Part shown: positions 15,159 to 20,776 of the stretch, piece by piece | Position numbering within the stretch: position 1 is the stretch's first letter | How the letters are laid out: every line of letters starts with the position of its first letter | Source: a virus | Strand: one strand, 5' to 3' | IMG/VR virus record: IMGVR_UViG_3300036944_000797 | Coordinates: 1-34,339 of that record | Length of the DNA stretch: 34,339 nt | The notes under the pieces: generated by a model | Database searches by the model: none | What the model saw: the letters and a program-made list of their open reading frames with translations, nothing else | What the model was told of the DNA's origin: nothing | Position numbers and translations under genes: made by a program

Positions 15159-15271
15159 CACTCGCCCTTCCCCAGGATAAACTCAGCCCATGCGATCCGC
15201 GCTGCCGCGATCCGCCGCCACCGCTTGGCGAGACGTAGCCGCCTGCACTCATCCGCCGAGAGGTTAGCCAT
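15158..15271 (-). CDS. Micro-ORF, 37 aa, basic helical
   Basis: Peptide starts MANLSADECRRLRLAKRWRR and is strongly basic, then hydrophobic (IAWAEFILGKGE). Its stop overlaps the next ATG (TGATG). The tight fit between neighbours supports it as a gene. A DNA-contacting helix is possible; no family is known. Confidence 0.45.
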   Translation of the reverse strand: MANLSADECRRLRLAKRWRRIAAARIAWAEFILGKGE

Positions 15272-15289
15272 TATTCATCATCCTTCAAT

Positions 15290-15634
15290 TCAGGGGCGAT
15301 CATGAATGCCAAGCGCCGAGCGAACCGCAGCAACGATCGCGCTAACAAGATGCGCATGGTCTTCACCGATGAGGGCCGTCGCCCTTTCGATTGCTTCATC
15401 ATTCTTGCGCACCTCCTGTTGTGCGTATTTGAGCCCGCTTACCGCTTCGACGCGGTAAACTTCGTGCGGCTTTAGGGACATTCTTGGAGCCGCATACCAA
15501 GCATCCTTGGTGCGCGACACCGGCCAGCCCAATGCGCGAGCCGCCTTGTAGATCCGCTCTTTCACGCTGCCGACGTGCTTAGGCGCAATCCTCGTGTGCA
15601 GTGCATGTTGGCAAAAAGTCTCTACGCTCGACAT
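15290..15634 (-). CDS. Hypothetical protein (114 aa)
   Basis: Start ATG 15634 with GGAG nine bases upstream; an in-frame GTG at 15664 preceded by AGGAG is equally spaced and would add ten residues. The protein contains VKERIYKAARALGWPVSRTK near the N-terminus, which could be a winged or helix-turn-helix-like DNA contact, followed by a predicted helical region (SGLKYAQQEVRKNDEAIERA). No family is recognised. Confidence 0.55.
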   Translation of the reverse strand: MSSVETFCQHALHTRIAPKHVGSVKERIYKAARALGWPVSRTKDAWYAAPRMSLKPHEVYRVEAVSGLKYAQQEVRKNDEAIERATALIGEDHAHLVSAIVAAVRSALGIHDRP

Positions 15635-15854
15635 TTCGGACTTCTCCGATTCCTTTTCGGACACTTGCTACAACTCCTGTGGTTCATTGCTCCTTGTCAC
15701 GGAGAGCATTCACATGAACCGCAGGACCGAAGTTGATGGTGAGGGCGACGACGCAATACCTACCGCCGCCCCCACCTGCCCAGGCGTCCGCCGCCGGGAT
15801 AACGTCATTCCTTTTCGCAGGGTCGAAGCCTCCGCCTCGTGTGTTGGCCCTGCC

Positions 15855-15889
15855 GCGTCCAGCCCGTATTCCGCCGATGGGCTGGACGC
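15855..15889 (-). terminator. Perfect 11-bp inverted repeat just after HNH copy 2
   Basis: GCGTCCAGCCC and GGGCTGGACGC flank a 13-base loop, starting three bases after the HNH stop codon. No T tract follows on the minus strand, so factor-dependent termination, RNA protection or a protein site are possible. The gap 15635-15891 has no convincing gene. Confidence 0.45.
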
Positions 15890-15891
15890 AT

Positions 15892-16479
15892 TCAGAATTG
15901 CTTCCGCATATACTCACCATGGATTTTCGCAGCCGCAGCGTCATAAGCGCGCGCAGCGTCCTCTGGAGAGTCATGCCATCCGAGACTTTTGCCCTTGCCA
16001 CCAACGAAAATATAAGCACGCCACCTCCCGCCGGATACCTTTGATATCCCTTTGAACCGTCCATTCGCGGTGGCCTTAGGCCGTCTGTTGAACTGGTTCT
16101 GTTGTGGTGAAGCCGCACGAAGGTTCTCTGGCCTATCGTTCGTGGGATCTCCGTCCTTGTGGTCGATTATCTCTGGGACCTCAGACAAAGAGAGAGAATG
16201 ATGAAGCGCATAGATCACTCTATAAGCGAAACAGTCGCGTCCATTGATGCGGACACATCTACGCTTGTCCGTCTTGATGCTTCCAGCAAGCCGTCCCGCC
16301 GCGCGCCCGTTGACGCTATTCATGGCGCGACGATCTGCGAAGTGGTGAGCTGGCCTTACCCGCCAAAACAAAAGCCCATTTTCGCAATCGAGCAAGAAAG
16401 CCTCGCGCAAATATTCGAGCGTGATCAACTCGATATCTATCTTGGGCATGGGTTTTGCAGTCTTGGTGATATTGTTCAT
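15892..16479 (-). CDS. HNH homing endonuclease with AP2-type domain (copy 2)
   Basis: A 195-residue protein. The HNH core has AYRVIYALHH, then IIDHKDGDPTNDRPENLRAA, and the AP2-like C-terminus has GRFKGISKVSGGRWRAYIFV and GWHDSPEDAARAYDAAAAKI. The first His of the usual HRL is Tyr here, though the DH-N part of the motif is kept. It lies in the early operon between a hypothetical gene and a DUF551 gene and is bracketed by strong hairpins. It is probably a selfish cutting gene and not a phage function. Confidence 0.85.
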   Translation of the reverse strand: MNNITKTAKPMPKIDIELITLEYLREAFLLDCENGLLFWRVRPAHHFADRRAMNSVNGRAAGRLAGSIKTDKRRCVRINGRDCFAYRVIYALHHSLSLSEVPEIIDHKDGDPTNDRPENLRAASPQQNQFNRRPKATANGRFKGISKVSGGRWRAYIFVGGKGKSLGWHDSPEDAARAYDAAAAKIHGEYMRKQF

Positions 16480-16524
16480 GCCGTTATCCTACAATTGCGT
16501 GGTGGCTTCCCTCGGATTAATTGC

Positions 16525-16608
16525 GACCGTCCGGGCGCTTGGGAGGAGGAGACAGGCCCGGACGGTCTTTCTTGACGCGGCGGAAGGGAGGAGACACCCC
16601 CGCGTCAA
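16525..16608 (-). ncRNA. Two tandem CUCCUCCC-loop hairpins, cuckoo/CcsR-like small RNA candidate
   Basis: On the minus strand, hairpin A (16572-16608) has a perfect 9-bp stem TTGACGCGG/CCGCGTCAA, and hairpin B (16525-16567) a perfect 12-bp stem GACCGTCCGGGC/GCCCGGACGGTC; four bases separate them. Each has a 19-base loop and each loop contains TGTCTCCTCC and the exact CTCCTCCC. Known alphaproteobacterial sRNAs (CcsR in Rhodobacter, alpha-r14 in Rhizobiales, grouped as cuckoo RNAs) show such anti-Shine-Dalgarno motifs in hairpin loops. The element begins seven bases past the DUF551 stop, as a 3'UTR-derived RNA would. Expression is not shown. Confidence 0.55.
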
Positions 16609-16614
16609 TCGTGT

Positions 16615-16845
16615 TCAGTCTTTCGGGGGGGCCGGAAGCGGCATCCAATGCGTTGGCTCAAATGATAGTGAAGCGCCTTCATGGTCTACCCATTCCGGGG
16701 TGAACCAGTCTTCGTATGTGCCAACCGCAAAAACGTTCGCCACGTCACGATCTACGCAACCGCCCATTGGAACCTTGCCAAACAGGATAATCTCTGTGTC
16801 GAGCGGCGCGGTGCTGATAGGTTGCCAGTCACCAAGTGTTTTCAT
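16615..16845 (-). CDS. DUF551-family protein
   Basis: A 76-residue protein with the DUF551 pattern: DWQPISTAPLDTEIILFG at the N-terminus, a central FTPEWVDHEGA, and the ending THWMPLPAPPKD. DUF551 proteins are frequent in phages and their role is unknown. Its start overlaps the preceding gene by 17 bases, and the tandem hairpins begin right after its stop. Confidence 0.82.
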   Translation of the reverse strand: MKTLGDWQPISTAPLDTEIILFGKVPMGGCVDRDVANVFAVGTYEDWFTPEWVDHEGASLSFEPTHWMPLPAPPKD

Positions 16846-17122
16846 TTTTTATCTCGCTAACTTGAGATTGGGAGATCCTAAACATGCTTGCTATCGACCG
16901 TTGCGGCACACGTCCTTCCCTTGCGAGAATGCGAATTTTGTCTGCGCTTGCGCCGTACTCGGCAAGCTCGCGCTCAAGCGTGTCGTTCAGCCGATCCGTC
17001 AGGCCGTCATCGTCCCGGCCGTCCGTGTAGTCGATCCAGATGCCGGCGAGGTAAGCCACGAGAAGCGCAAAGCCAGCGAACGCGATAAGCCAGTAGATGA
17101 ATGATGCGATGAATGCCCACAT
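16829..17122 (-). CDS. Membrane-anchored HTH-like protein (97 aa)
   Basis: Start ATG 17122. The N-terminus (MWAFIASFIYWLIAFAGFAL through VAYLAGIWI) is a strong transmembrane segment of about 25-30 residues. The rest is charged, with a final helix-turn-helix-like segment (SIASMFRISQSQVSEIKN), similar to the small HTH modules attached to homing endonucleases. A DNA-binding element tied to the membrane is an unusual arrangement. It overlaps the DUF551 gene by 17 bases. No family known. Confidence 0.55.
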   Translation of the reverse strand: MWAFIASFIYWLIAFAGFALLVAYLAGIWIDYTDGRDDDGLTDRLNDTLERELAEYGASADKIRILAREGRVPQRSIASMFRISQSQVSEIKNENTW

Positions 17123-17133
17123 GTCCGTTGTCC

Positions 17134-17256
17134 TTAGCTGTGGAACCAGTCCGTTGGGTTTGCCTTTGCCGAGCGCGCCATTTCTGCATAGCCAAGCAAG
17201 GCCATGAGCGAGAGTACGCCGGTAATGCAAGCTGCGAGGATGAAGGCCGTGGTCAT
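17134..17256 (-). CDS. Small membrane protein (40 aa)
   Basis: The peptide starts MTTAFILAACITGVLSLMAL, one transmembrane segment followed by a short polar tail (ARSAKANPTDWFHS). It lies two bases after the stop of the 44-residue gene and eleven bases before the 97-residue membrane protein. Position in an early operon argues against a holin. Function unknown. Confidence 0.5.
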   Translation of the reverse strand: MTTAFILAACITGVLSLMALLGYAEMARSAKANPTDWFHS

Positions 17257-17258
17257 AC

Positions 17259-17393
17259 TTACGTTCCCTTCGTTGCGCGCCGTGCCTGGCTGCGCTCGTG
17301 GCGCTTTGCGCCGGGTATGTGCTCAACTTCCATCTGGCAATCGAGGTCTGTTTGTGTGTCTAGGAGATCGTTTTCTTTGGGGCCGCGTTTCAT
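17259..17393 (-). CDS. Small hypothetical protein (44 aa)
   Basis: Start ATG 17393 overlaps the stop of the upstream 104-residue gene as ATGA. The peptide begins MKRGPKENDLLDTQTDLDCQ and ends in a basic, Arg/Ala-rich tail. Too short to assign; kept because of its coupling. Confidence 0.45.
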   Translation of the reverse strand: MKRGPKENDLLDTQTDLDCQMEVEHIPGAKRHERSQARRATKGT

Positions 17394-17704
17394 TCTGCGA
17401 CCCTCTTGACGCCAAGACGCGCGGCGACGACCGGATGCTTTTCGAGCAGCCAAGCATGGTGATTATGCTCGCTATCATCCATGAACTGGAACCACGGGTA
17501 TTCTTCGAACCACAGATCGTTGATGGTAGCGTATTCGTGCGCAGCGGCAGCACATTCGACGTGCTGGTACGTTCCGAATGGCTCGCCTTCCCATATGCCG
17601 AAATTGTATTTCGCCGGCTCGCCGATGGTGATCGTCTTATTGCACTGCTCGCAGCAATGCGGCTTCCGCACGGCTTTGATGTTTTTGGAGGTGAGAGTGG
17701 TCAT
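17390..17704 (-). CDS. Putative zinc-binding protein (104 aa)
   Basis: N-terminal KPHCCEQCNKTITIG gives a C-x-x-C zinc half-site, and YQHVECAAAAHEY a later His/Cys set, consistent with one zinc finger in the first 55 residues. The C-terminal half is aromatic and acidic (WFEEYPWFQFMDDSEHNHH). ATGA overlaps at both ends. Nucleic-acid or protein binding is plausible; no family recognised. Confidence 0.6.
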   Translation of the reverse strand: MTTLTSKNIKAVRKPHCCEQCNKTITIGEPAKYNFGIWEGEPFGTYQHVECAAAAHEYATINDLWFEEYPWFQFMDDSEHNHHAWLLEKHPVVAARLGVKRVAE

Positions 17705-18345
17705 GCTGCATCCTCCGCATTGCCGCTATTCCGTTCGATCAGCACAGCCGCAGCCCTACGGTTTGCCATCTGCTCGGCGGTTATCTCTTTCGCGTCAGGC
17801 AAGGCCATGATGCGCGATAGCATGGCTATCTTCTCCGTCGTCACTTCCGGGACCACGTTGGCGCGCTCGGCTTCCTTTGCCAGTCTGTGCGAGGCGCGGT
17901 ATTCCTCCAGCATCTTGCGAATGCGGGCCTTGCCTTCCTCGGAAACCTTTGCCGTCTCTTGCGACCGTTCGTCCAGTGTGCGCTTGGTGTCGCGCAGCCT
18001 GACAAGATCGTCACGTTCCTTCTTCGCTTCGGCGCGGGCCATCGCTGCCAACTCAGCAGGAAGCGGGATGAAAGAATAGTTCATGTTCTCGTATTCCCCA
18101 TTGCGGAACTTCGTCAGTGCCAGCCTCAGTCCGCACATCGGAACGCCCTTGAGGATCGACAGATACGCGGCGCTTTGCTCGCCCGGTGCCAATGTCACGG
18201 AGTACGCAATGCCGGCATCGAGAAGCCACTTAAGCCCGACAAGGATCTCATCCATCGACGGCGCGCGAAGCTGGTTCTCAGCCTCGGTAATTTGCACGGC
18301 CAAGGTCGATGATGTTGCCGTTGTCGAAATCGCTGTGTTTGTCAT
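17701..18345 (-). CDS. Hypothetical early protein with coiled coil (214 aa)
   Basis: The protein has a globular first half (MDEILVGLKWLLDAGIAYSV, then GLRLALTKFRNGEYENMNYS) and a long charged helix from about residue 105 (ARAEAKKERDDLVRLRDTKR). The gene overlaps the DUF1376 replication gene by 68 bases, so the pair may work together, perhaps as replication helpers. No family is recognised; the frame is well supported by coupling on both sides. Confidence 0.6.
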   Translation of the reverse strand: MTNTAISTTATSSTLAVQITEAENQLRAPSMDEILVGLKWLLDAGIAYSVTLAPGEQSAAYLSILKGVPMCGLRLALTKFRNGEYENMNYSFIPLPAELAAMARAEAKKERDDLVRLRDTKRTLDERSQETAKVSEEGKARIRKMLEEYRASHRLAKEAERANVVPEVTTEKIAMLSRIMALPDAKEITAEQMANRRAAAVLIERNSGNAEDAA

Positions 18346-19075
18346 CGTCGGTTATCCCAAGTGCCCTATTGATCTGCTCTCTTGCGTTTTCATGCCGTTC
18401 CTGGAATGCGGATTTCTTTGGCTTGGCTTGGGATCGCTGGCTACGTTCCGCCGCGCTCCTGCACCATGTCTTCCACGTCAGGTTCCAGTCGATCTTGACG
18501 CCCTTCTGTCCCGGTTGAGCGGGCCACCATTCTCTGAACTTCGTTGCTTCGTTTTCAGCTTGGGCTTGGGAAAGGCCAAGGGTGATGGCGAAGCCTATGT
18601 CTGCAATCCAATCGTCAGGAAGTCTCGTTCCTCTGGTTTTTTTGAAAGAACCGTTAGGTTCTTGTTTTTCTCTATATGGTTCTGGTATCTGACTATGCTT
18701 CGGCATTTGCTTAGCACTTGCTACAGGCGGCTCATTAGATTTCAATGCCTTAGCCAGACCGCCAAGCTTTCCGCTGTTACTCCGTTTCTCACTTATCGAA
18801 GTCGCTTTTTGGTGCTCCCGAACAAGGCGTTTCTGCGTTATGCAATCGCCCTCAACGTCGAAAAATTCCATCACATCACTGGACACAAGATGCCAGCGCC
18901 GAGCGCTTACTCTTGCAATCCTTGCGAGCTTCGTTGCGTCATTAGGGAGCTTCCCTTCATGCCGCCACATAGCCATCAGAATGAGCAAGTATGCCCCATG
19001 CTGCTCTGTCGTCAGGTGTTGCGTGTCGCCGAGGTAGTCAGCGACATAGAGCTGCATAAATGGGGCGGCGCTCAT
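18278..19075 (-). CDS. DUF1376-family replication initiation-like protein
   Basis: A 265-residue protein with the typical DUF1376 start: PFMQLYVADYLGDTQHLTTE and HGAYLLILMAMWRHEGKLPN, then a helix-turn-helix-like region and a low-complexity linker. The C-terminus has WNLTWKTWCRSAAERSQ, a motif shared with phage replication proteins such as DnaT/O-like initiators. It is probably the phage replication protein that helps load the host helicase. It starts at the base where the fusion gene ends. Confidence 0.8.
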   Translation of the reverse strand: MSAAPFMQLYVADYLGDTQHLTTEQHGAYLLILMAMWRHEGKLPNDATKLARIARVSARRWHLVSSDVMEFFDVEGDCITQKRLVREHQKATSISEKRSNSGKLGGLAKALKSNEPPVASAKQMPKHSQIPEPYREKQEPNGSFKKTRGTRLPDDWIADIGFAITLGLSQAQAENEATKFREWWPAQPGQKGVKIDWNLTWKTWCRSAAERSQRSQAKPKKSAFQERHENAREQINRALGITDDDKHSDFDNGNIIDLGRANYRG

Positions 19076-19536
19076 TATGCGCTTTCCCTCGCCGGCCTGA
19101 ACGCGTCAGGGCACAGATCCTCTCTCTTAAGGCCAGTGAAGTCAGCAACTTCTGGCAGATACTCGACAGGGATAGACCGCCACTGCGAAACGGTTGACGG
19201 CTGCAATCCAAGGCGCTCGGCCAGAAGCTTCTTCTTCCCTCTGTTCGCTTTGAAGTATTCCGACAATGTTGACGCAGACGACCCAGACCGATCTGGCAAA
19301 GACGAAACCCAATCCGCCACAGGACCATCGAACGAAAACCATTCCCCCTTTACCCGGAAGTCACAAAACTTGGCGTGCAGTTCCGCCTCAAGCTCGTATC
19401 CTCCCTCAACGTACCCCTTGAGGACTACGGGGTGAGGGCAATCTGCGGAAACCTTGCCAACACGCTTTTTCGGGTCGGTGGACACACCGATTTTAACGCA
19501 CCCAGAAGAATATATGGCGTACACGTAATTGGTCAT
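19075..19536 (-). CDS. GIY-YIG nuclease-like domain fused to YdaS/Cro-like HTH
   Basis: A 153-residue protein with two recognisable parts. Residues 1-77 match the T5orf172/Mug113 branch of GIY-YIG: VYAIYSSGCVKIGVST, Arg25, Glu in YELEAELHAKF and GEWF. Residues 88-145 match YdaS-type Cro proteins: LSEYFKANRGKKKLLAERLG, the recognition helix QPSTVSQWR, and CPDAF at the end. It is the second gene of the left operon after a Cro-like gene, where lambda-type phages hold Cro/CII. It may be a regulator that carries a nuclease or a DNA-binding remnant. The fusion is continuous with no stop or frameshift. Confidence 0.75.
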   Translation of the reverse strand: MTNYVYAIYSSGCVKIGVSTDPKKRVGKVSADCPHPVVLKGYVEGGYELEAELHAKFCDFRVKGEWFSFDGPVADWVSSLPDRSGSSASTLSEYFKANRGKKKLLAERLGLQPSTVSQWRSIPVEYLPEVADFTGLKREDLCPDAFRPARESA

Positions 19537-19733
19537 TCGGCGGCCTCCGCTTGGTACAAGTCATGCGCCGTAACCTTGCCGCTCGTCGCCCTGAATATGG
19601 CGTCTACAGCTTCCCGAGAAGGCCATGACTTGCCTCGAATGATCCTGCTAACCTGGGACTGCGAAAGCCCCGCAAGCTTTCCAAACGCTGCGGCCGTCAA
19701 CTTCTTTTCTGTGAGATATCGTTCCAGCTTCAT
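19533..19733 (-). CDS. Cro/CI-type HTH regulator (66 aa)
   Basis: Start ATG 19733. MKLERYLTEKKLTAAAFGKL, then AGLSQSQVSRIIRGKSWPSR is a clear HTH_3 fold. Probably a Cro-like repressor of the lysogenic promoter. The predicted transcription start lies within one or two bases of the ATG, so the mRNA may be leaderless or the promoter shifted. Its stop overlaps the fusion gene (ATGA). It faces the compact repressor gene across a 103-base operator region. Confidence 0.78.
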   Translation of the reverse strand: MKLERYLTEKKLTAAAFGKLAGLSQSQVSRIIRGKSWPSREAVDAIFRATSGKVTAHDLYQAEAAE

Positions 19734-19740
19734 GACGCTT

Positions 19741-19769
19741 ACCTTGCATGACATGCATATGCACGTCAA
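19741..19769 (-). promoter_or_regulatory. Left early promoter (PL/PR-like) with operator in spacer
   Basis: Minus strand: -35 TTGACG (19769-19764), 17-base spacer, -10 CAAGGT (19746-19741). The spacer contains ATGCATGTCATG in the same register as the right early promoter at 20582-20610, so both have matching geometry. The -10 is weak, as expected for an inferred site. Drives the HTH gene and the whole left operon. Confidence 0.5.
19745..19757. promoter_or_regulatory. Operator O1 (TGCATG-A-CATGCA)
   Basis: Perfect 6-bp half sites around one central base. It covers the -35 of the repressor promoter and the spacer of the left early promoter, so a bound repressor or Cro-like protein would control both. 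Adjacent TGCATATGCA (19754-19763) adds a second dyad. Confidence 0.7.
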
Positions 19770-19776
19770 GCATAAT
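19748..19776 (+). promoter_or_regulatory. Repressor maintenance promoter (PRM-like)
   Basis: Plus strand: -35 ATGACA (19748-19753), 17-base spacer, -10 CATAAT (19771-19776), each one base off consensus. Transcription would start near 19783 and produce a leader of about 54 bases before the repressor ATG at 19837. The -35 lies in operator O1. Confidence 0.6.
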
Positions 19777-19787
19777 TTTCGGCATCT

Positions 19788-19800
19788 TGCATGTCATGAC
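19788..19800. promoter_or_regulatory. Operator O2 (TGCATG-T-CATGAC)
   Basis: Close copy of O1 with two changed bases at one edge. Centre-to-centre distance from O1 is 43 bases. It lies just downstream of the predicted repressor transcription start, suiting autoregulation by blocking. Confidence 0.6.
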
Positions 19801-19836
19801 GTTCTTTTTTTGAGGCTGCGGAGATAGGATCGCACT

Positions 19837-20160
19837 ATGCCGCCAGTACCGAAGCCAAAGCGAGATAGAACGAGACACTTCTTCAAGGAGTGGCGGGAAT
19901 ATCGCGGCATGACGCAGGAGCAGGCCATCGGCCGGCTGGGCTGGTCGCAATCAAAACTCAGCCGCATTGAATCGGGCCAGACGCCTTATAACCAAGATGA
20001 CTTGGAATCTGCCGCCGAAGCTTATGGCTGCAACAAGTCTGATCTGATCGATGTGAACCCCTTCAAAGAGGGTGAGGTCGTGGACCTTATGCGCCTCATC
20101 AACGACCGCAACCGCGACCAGGCTATCCGCGTCCTTAAGGCTCTGACAGGTACGGATTAA
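19837..20160 (+). CDS. XRE-family repressor, compact (107 aa)
   Basis: The 107-residue protein carries an HTH_3 domain at about residues 18-70 (EYRGMTQEQAIGRLGWSQSK then LSRIESGQTPYNQDDLESAA) and a short C-terminal helix (VDLMRLINDRNRDQAIRVL). It lacks the S24/LexA-type cleavage and dimerisation domain of lambda CI. It is divergent from the Cro-like gene with shared operators between them, so it is the likely lysogeny repressor. GGAGATAGGA precedes the ATG. Its stop overlaps by four bases the convergent Tat-like gene. Confidence 0.8.
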   Translation: MPPVPKPKRDRTRHFFKEWREYRGMTQEQAIGRLGWSQSKLSRIESGQTPYNQDDLESAAEAYGCNKSDLIDVNPFKEGEVVDLMRLINDRNRDQAIRVLKALTGTD

Positions 20161-20369
20161 GTTAAGACCTTCTGCACCAGGATAAACTCTAAGTTCTGAT
20201 CGACGCTTACGCGCCATTGCCCGCCGCAGGTGATCTGCATCAACTCGGCCAGCTTGCCCGCGTCCTTTCGACACTGCTCAATGGTCGGTGTGCTTACGGC
20301 CTCAGGTGCTACCGGCACCATTACGGACGCCCCCACAATAGAACGCAGAAATCCCCGGCGAGTTCTCAT
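20157..20369 (-). CDS. Small protein with Tat-like N-terminus (70 aa)
   Basis: Start ATG 20369 gives MRTRRGFLRSIVGASVMVPV, close to the twin-arginine consensus (S/T)RRxFLK followed by a hydrophobic stretch and small residues. The mature part is about 40 residues with two Cys (QCRKDAGKL and TCGGQW). A longer start at 20432 is possible. It is transcribed from the region with operators O3/O4 and converges on the repressor gene. Role unknown; expression from lysogens is possible. Confidence 0.55.
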   Translation of the reverse strand: MRTRRGFLRSIVGASVMVPVAPEAVSTPTIEQCRKDAGKLAELMQITCGGQWRVSVDQNLEFILVQKVLT

Positions 20370-20542
20370 CCTTGGCCCCTCCCATCCGCAAAGCGCCATG
20401 CTGGGCCGCTGTTTAAAATTATCAATAGCCATTTTAGGGTTTAGAAACGGTTTTGGACTGTTTGGTTAACGCGCCGTCTTCTCGCACATAACGTCCATGC
20501 GATTTTACCTGCCTTCGCCGGCGATCCGCACAGCCACGGAAA

Positions 20543-20571
20543 ATTAAATGCATCACATGCATTTTTCTGCA
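20543..20571 (-). promoter_or_regulatory. Candidate promoter for the Tat-like gene with operator O3
   Basis: Minus strand: -35 TGCAGA (20571-20566), 17-base spacer containing O3, -10 TTTAAT (20548-20543). The -35 is poor (three of six), so confidence is low. The leader to 20369 would be about 165 bases and no clear gene lies in it. Confidence 0.3.
20549..20561. promoter_or_regulatory. Operator O3 (TGCATC-A-CATGCA)
   Basis: Eleven of twelve half-site positions keep the dyad; one base differs. Centre-to-centre spacing to O4 is 45 bases, close to the 43 between O1 and O2. Part of the gene-free segment 20370-20728, which also carries O4, the right early promoter and one copy of a 17-bp repeat. 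Confidence 0.65.
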
Positions 20572-20581
20572 CCTCTGCCTA

Positions 20582-20610
20582 TTGCCATCTACATGCATGT
20601 CATGCATAGT
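20582..20610 (+). promoter_or_regulatory. Right early promoter with operator O4 in the spacer
   Basis: Plus strand: -35 TTGCCA (20582-20587), 17-base spacer, -10 CATAGT (20605-20610). The spacer holds operator O4. Drives the right operon including ERF, SSB, excisionase and integrase. Geometry matches the left early promoter exactly. Confidence 0.6.
20594..20606. promoter_or_regulatory. Operator O4 (TGCATG-T-CATGCA)
   Basis: Perfect half sites around a central T; the reverse complement of O1. Occupancy would cover the promoter spacer and block RNA polymerase. Confidence 0.7.
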
Positions 20611-20645
20611 TGTCCCCATCAACAGCGCCCCACGAAGACGGCAAG

Positions 20646-20662
20646 CCTGATCTGGGGAGCGG
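20646..20662 (+). repeat. 17-bp direct repeat, copy 1
   Basis: CCTGATCTGGGGAGCGG, identical to a copy at 20892-20908, 246 bases apart. Both lie in the leader of the right operon. The second copy precedes the 57-residue gene by 17 bases. Purpose unknown; duplication of a leader segment or a regulator-binding RNA is possible. Confidence 0.6.
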
Positions 20663-20728
20663 TTGACGGACTGAACGACAGGCCACTCTCGGCCGCAGAG
20701 GGCGGGCACCGCCAGAAAGGATAAGGAC

Positions 20729-20776
20729 ATGGACCCCGGTATGAACCTCACTCCGCTGTTTTACGCAAACTTCTGA
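20729..20776 (+). CDS. Short leader-like ORF (15 aa) ending in an in-frame TGA
   Basis: AAGGATAAGG precedes ATG 20729; the peptide MDPGMNLTPLFYANF ends in TGA at 20774-20776. The frame then continues without stop for 39 codons to 20897. It may be a real leader peptide, a broken gene, or a readthrough gene. Short and unrecognised, so low confidence. Confidence 0.3.
   Translation: MDPGMNLTPLFYANF

Noticed and set aside
15594-16055. Plus-strand frame with an NVIPFRR phrase resembling regulator N-termini
   Set aside because: It runs antisense through HNH copy 2, and all surrounding genes are on the minus strand with no promoter for it.
15684-16118. 144-codon minus-strand frame
   Set aside because: Its first part is an out-of-frame shadow of HNH copy 2 and its Gly/Arg-rich end has no RBS or start of its own. 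It might be a remnant of an older gene, but nothing supports that.
20434-20751. 105-codon minus-strand frame across the operator region
   Set aside because: It translates operators and promoters (MHDMHV, MHVMHL repeats) and has no RBS; the repeats are DNA sites and not a protein motif.
20774-20776. In-frame TGA as selenocysteine or programmed readthrough codon
   Set aside because: No SECIS-like hairpin or selenoprotein family match was seen; a leader peptide or decayed gene is simpler.
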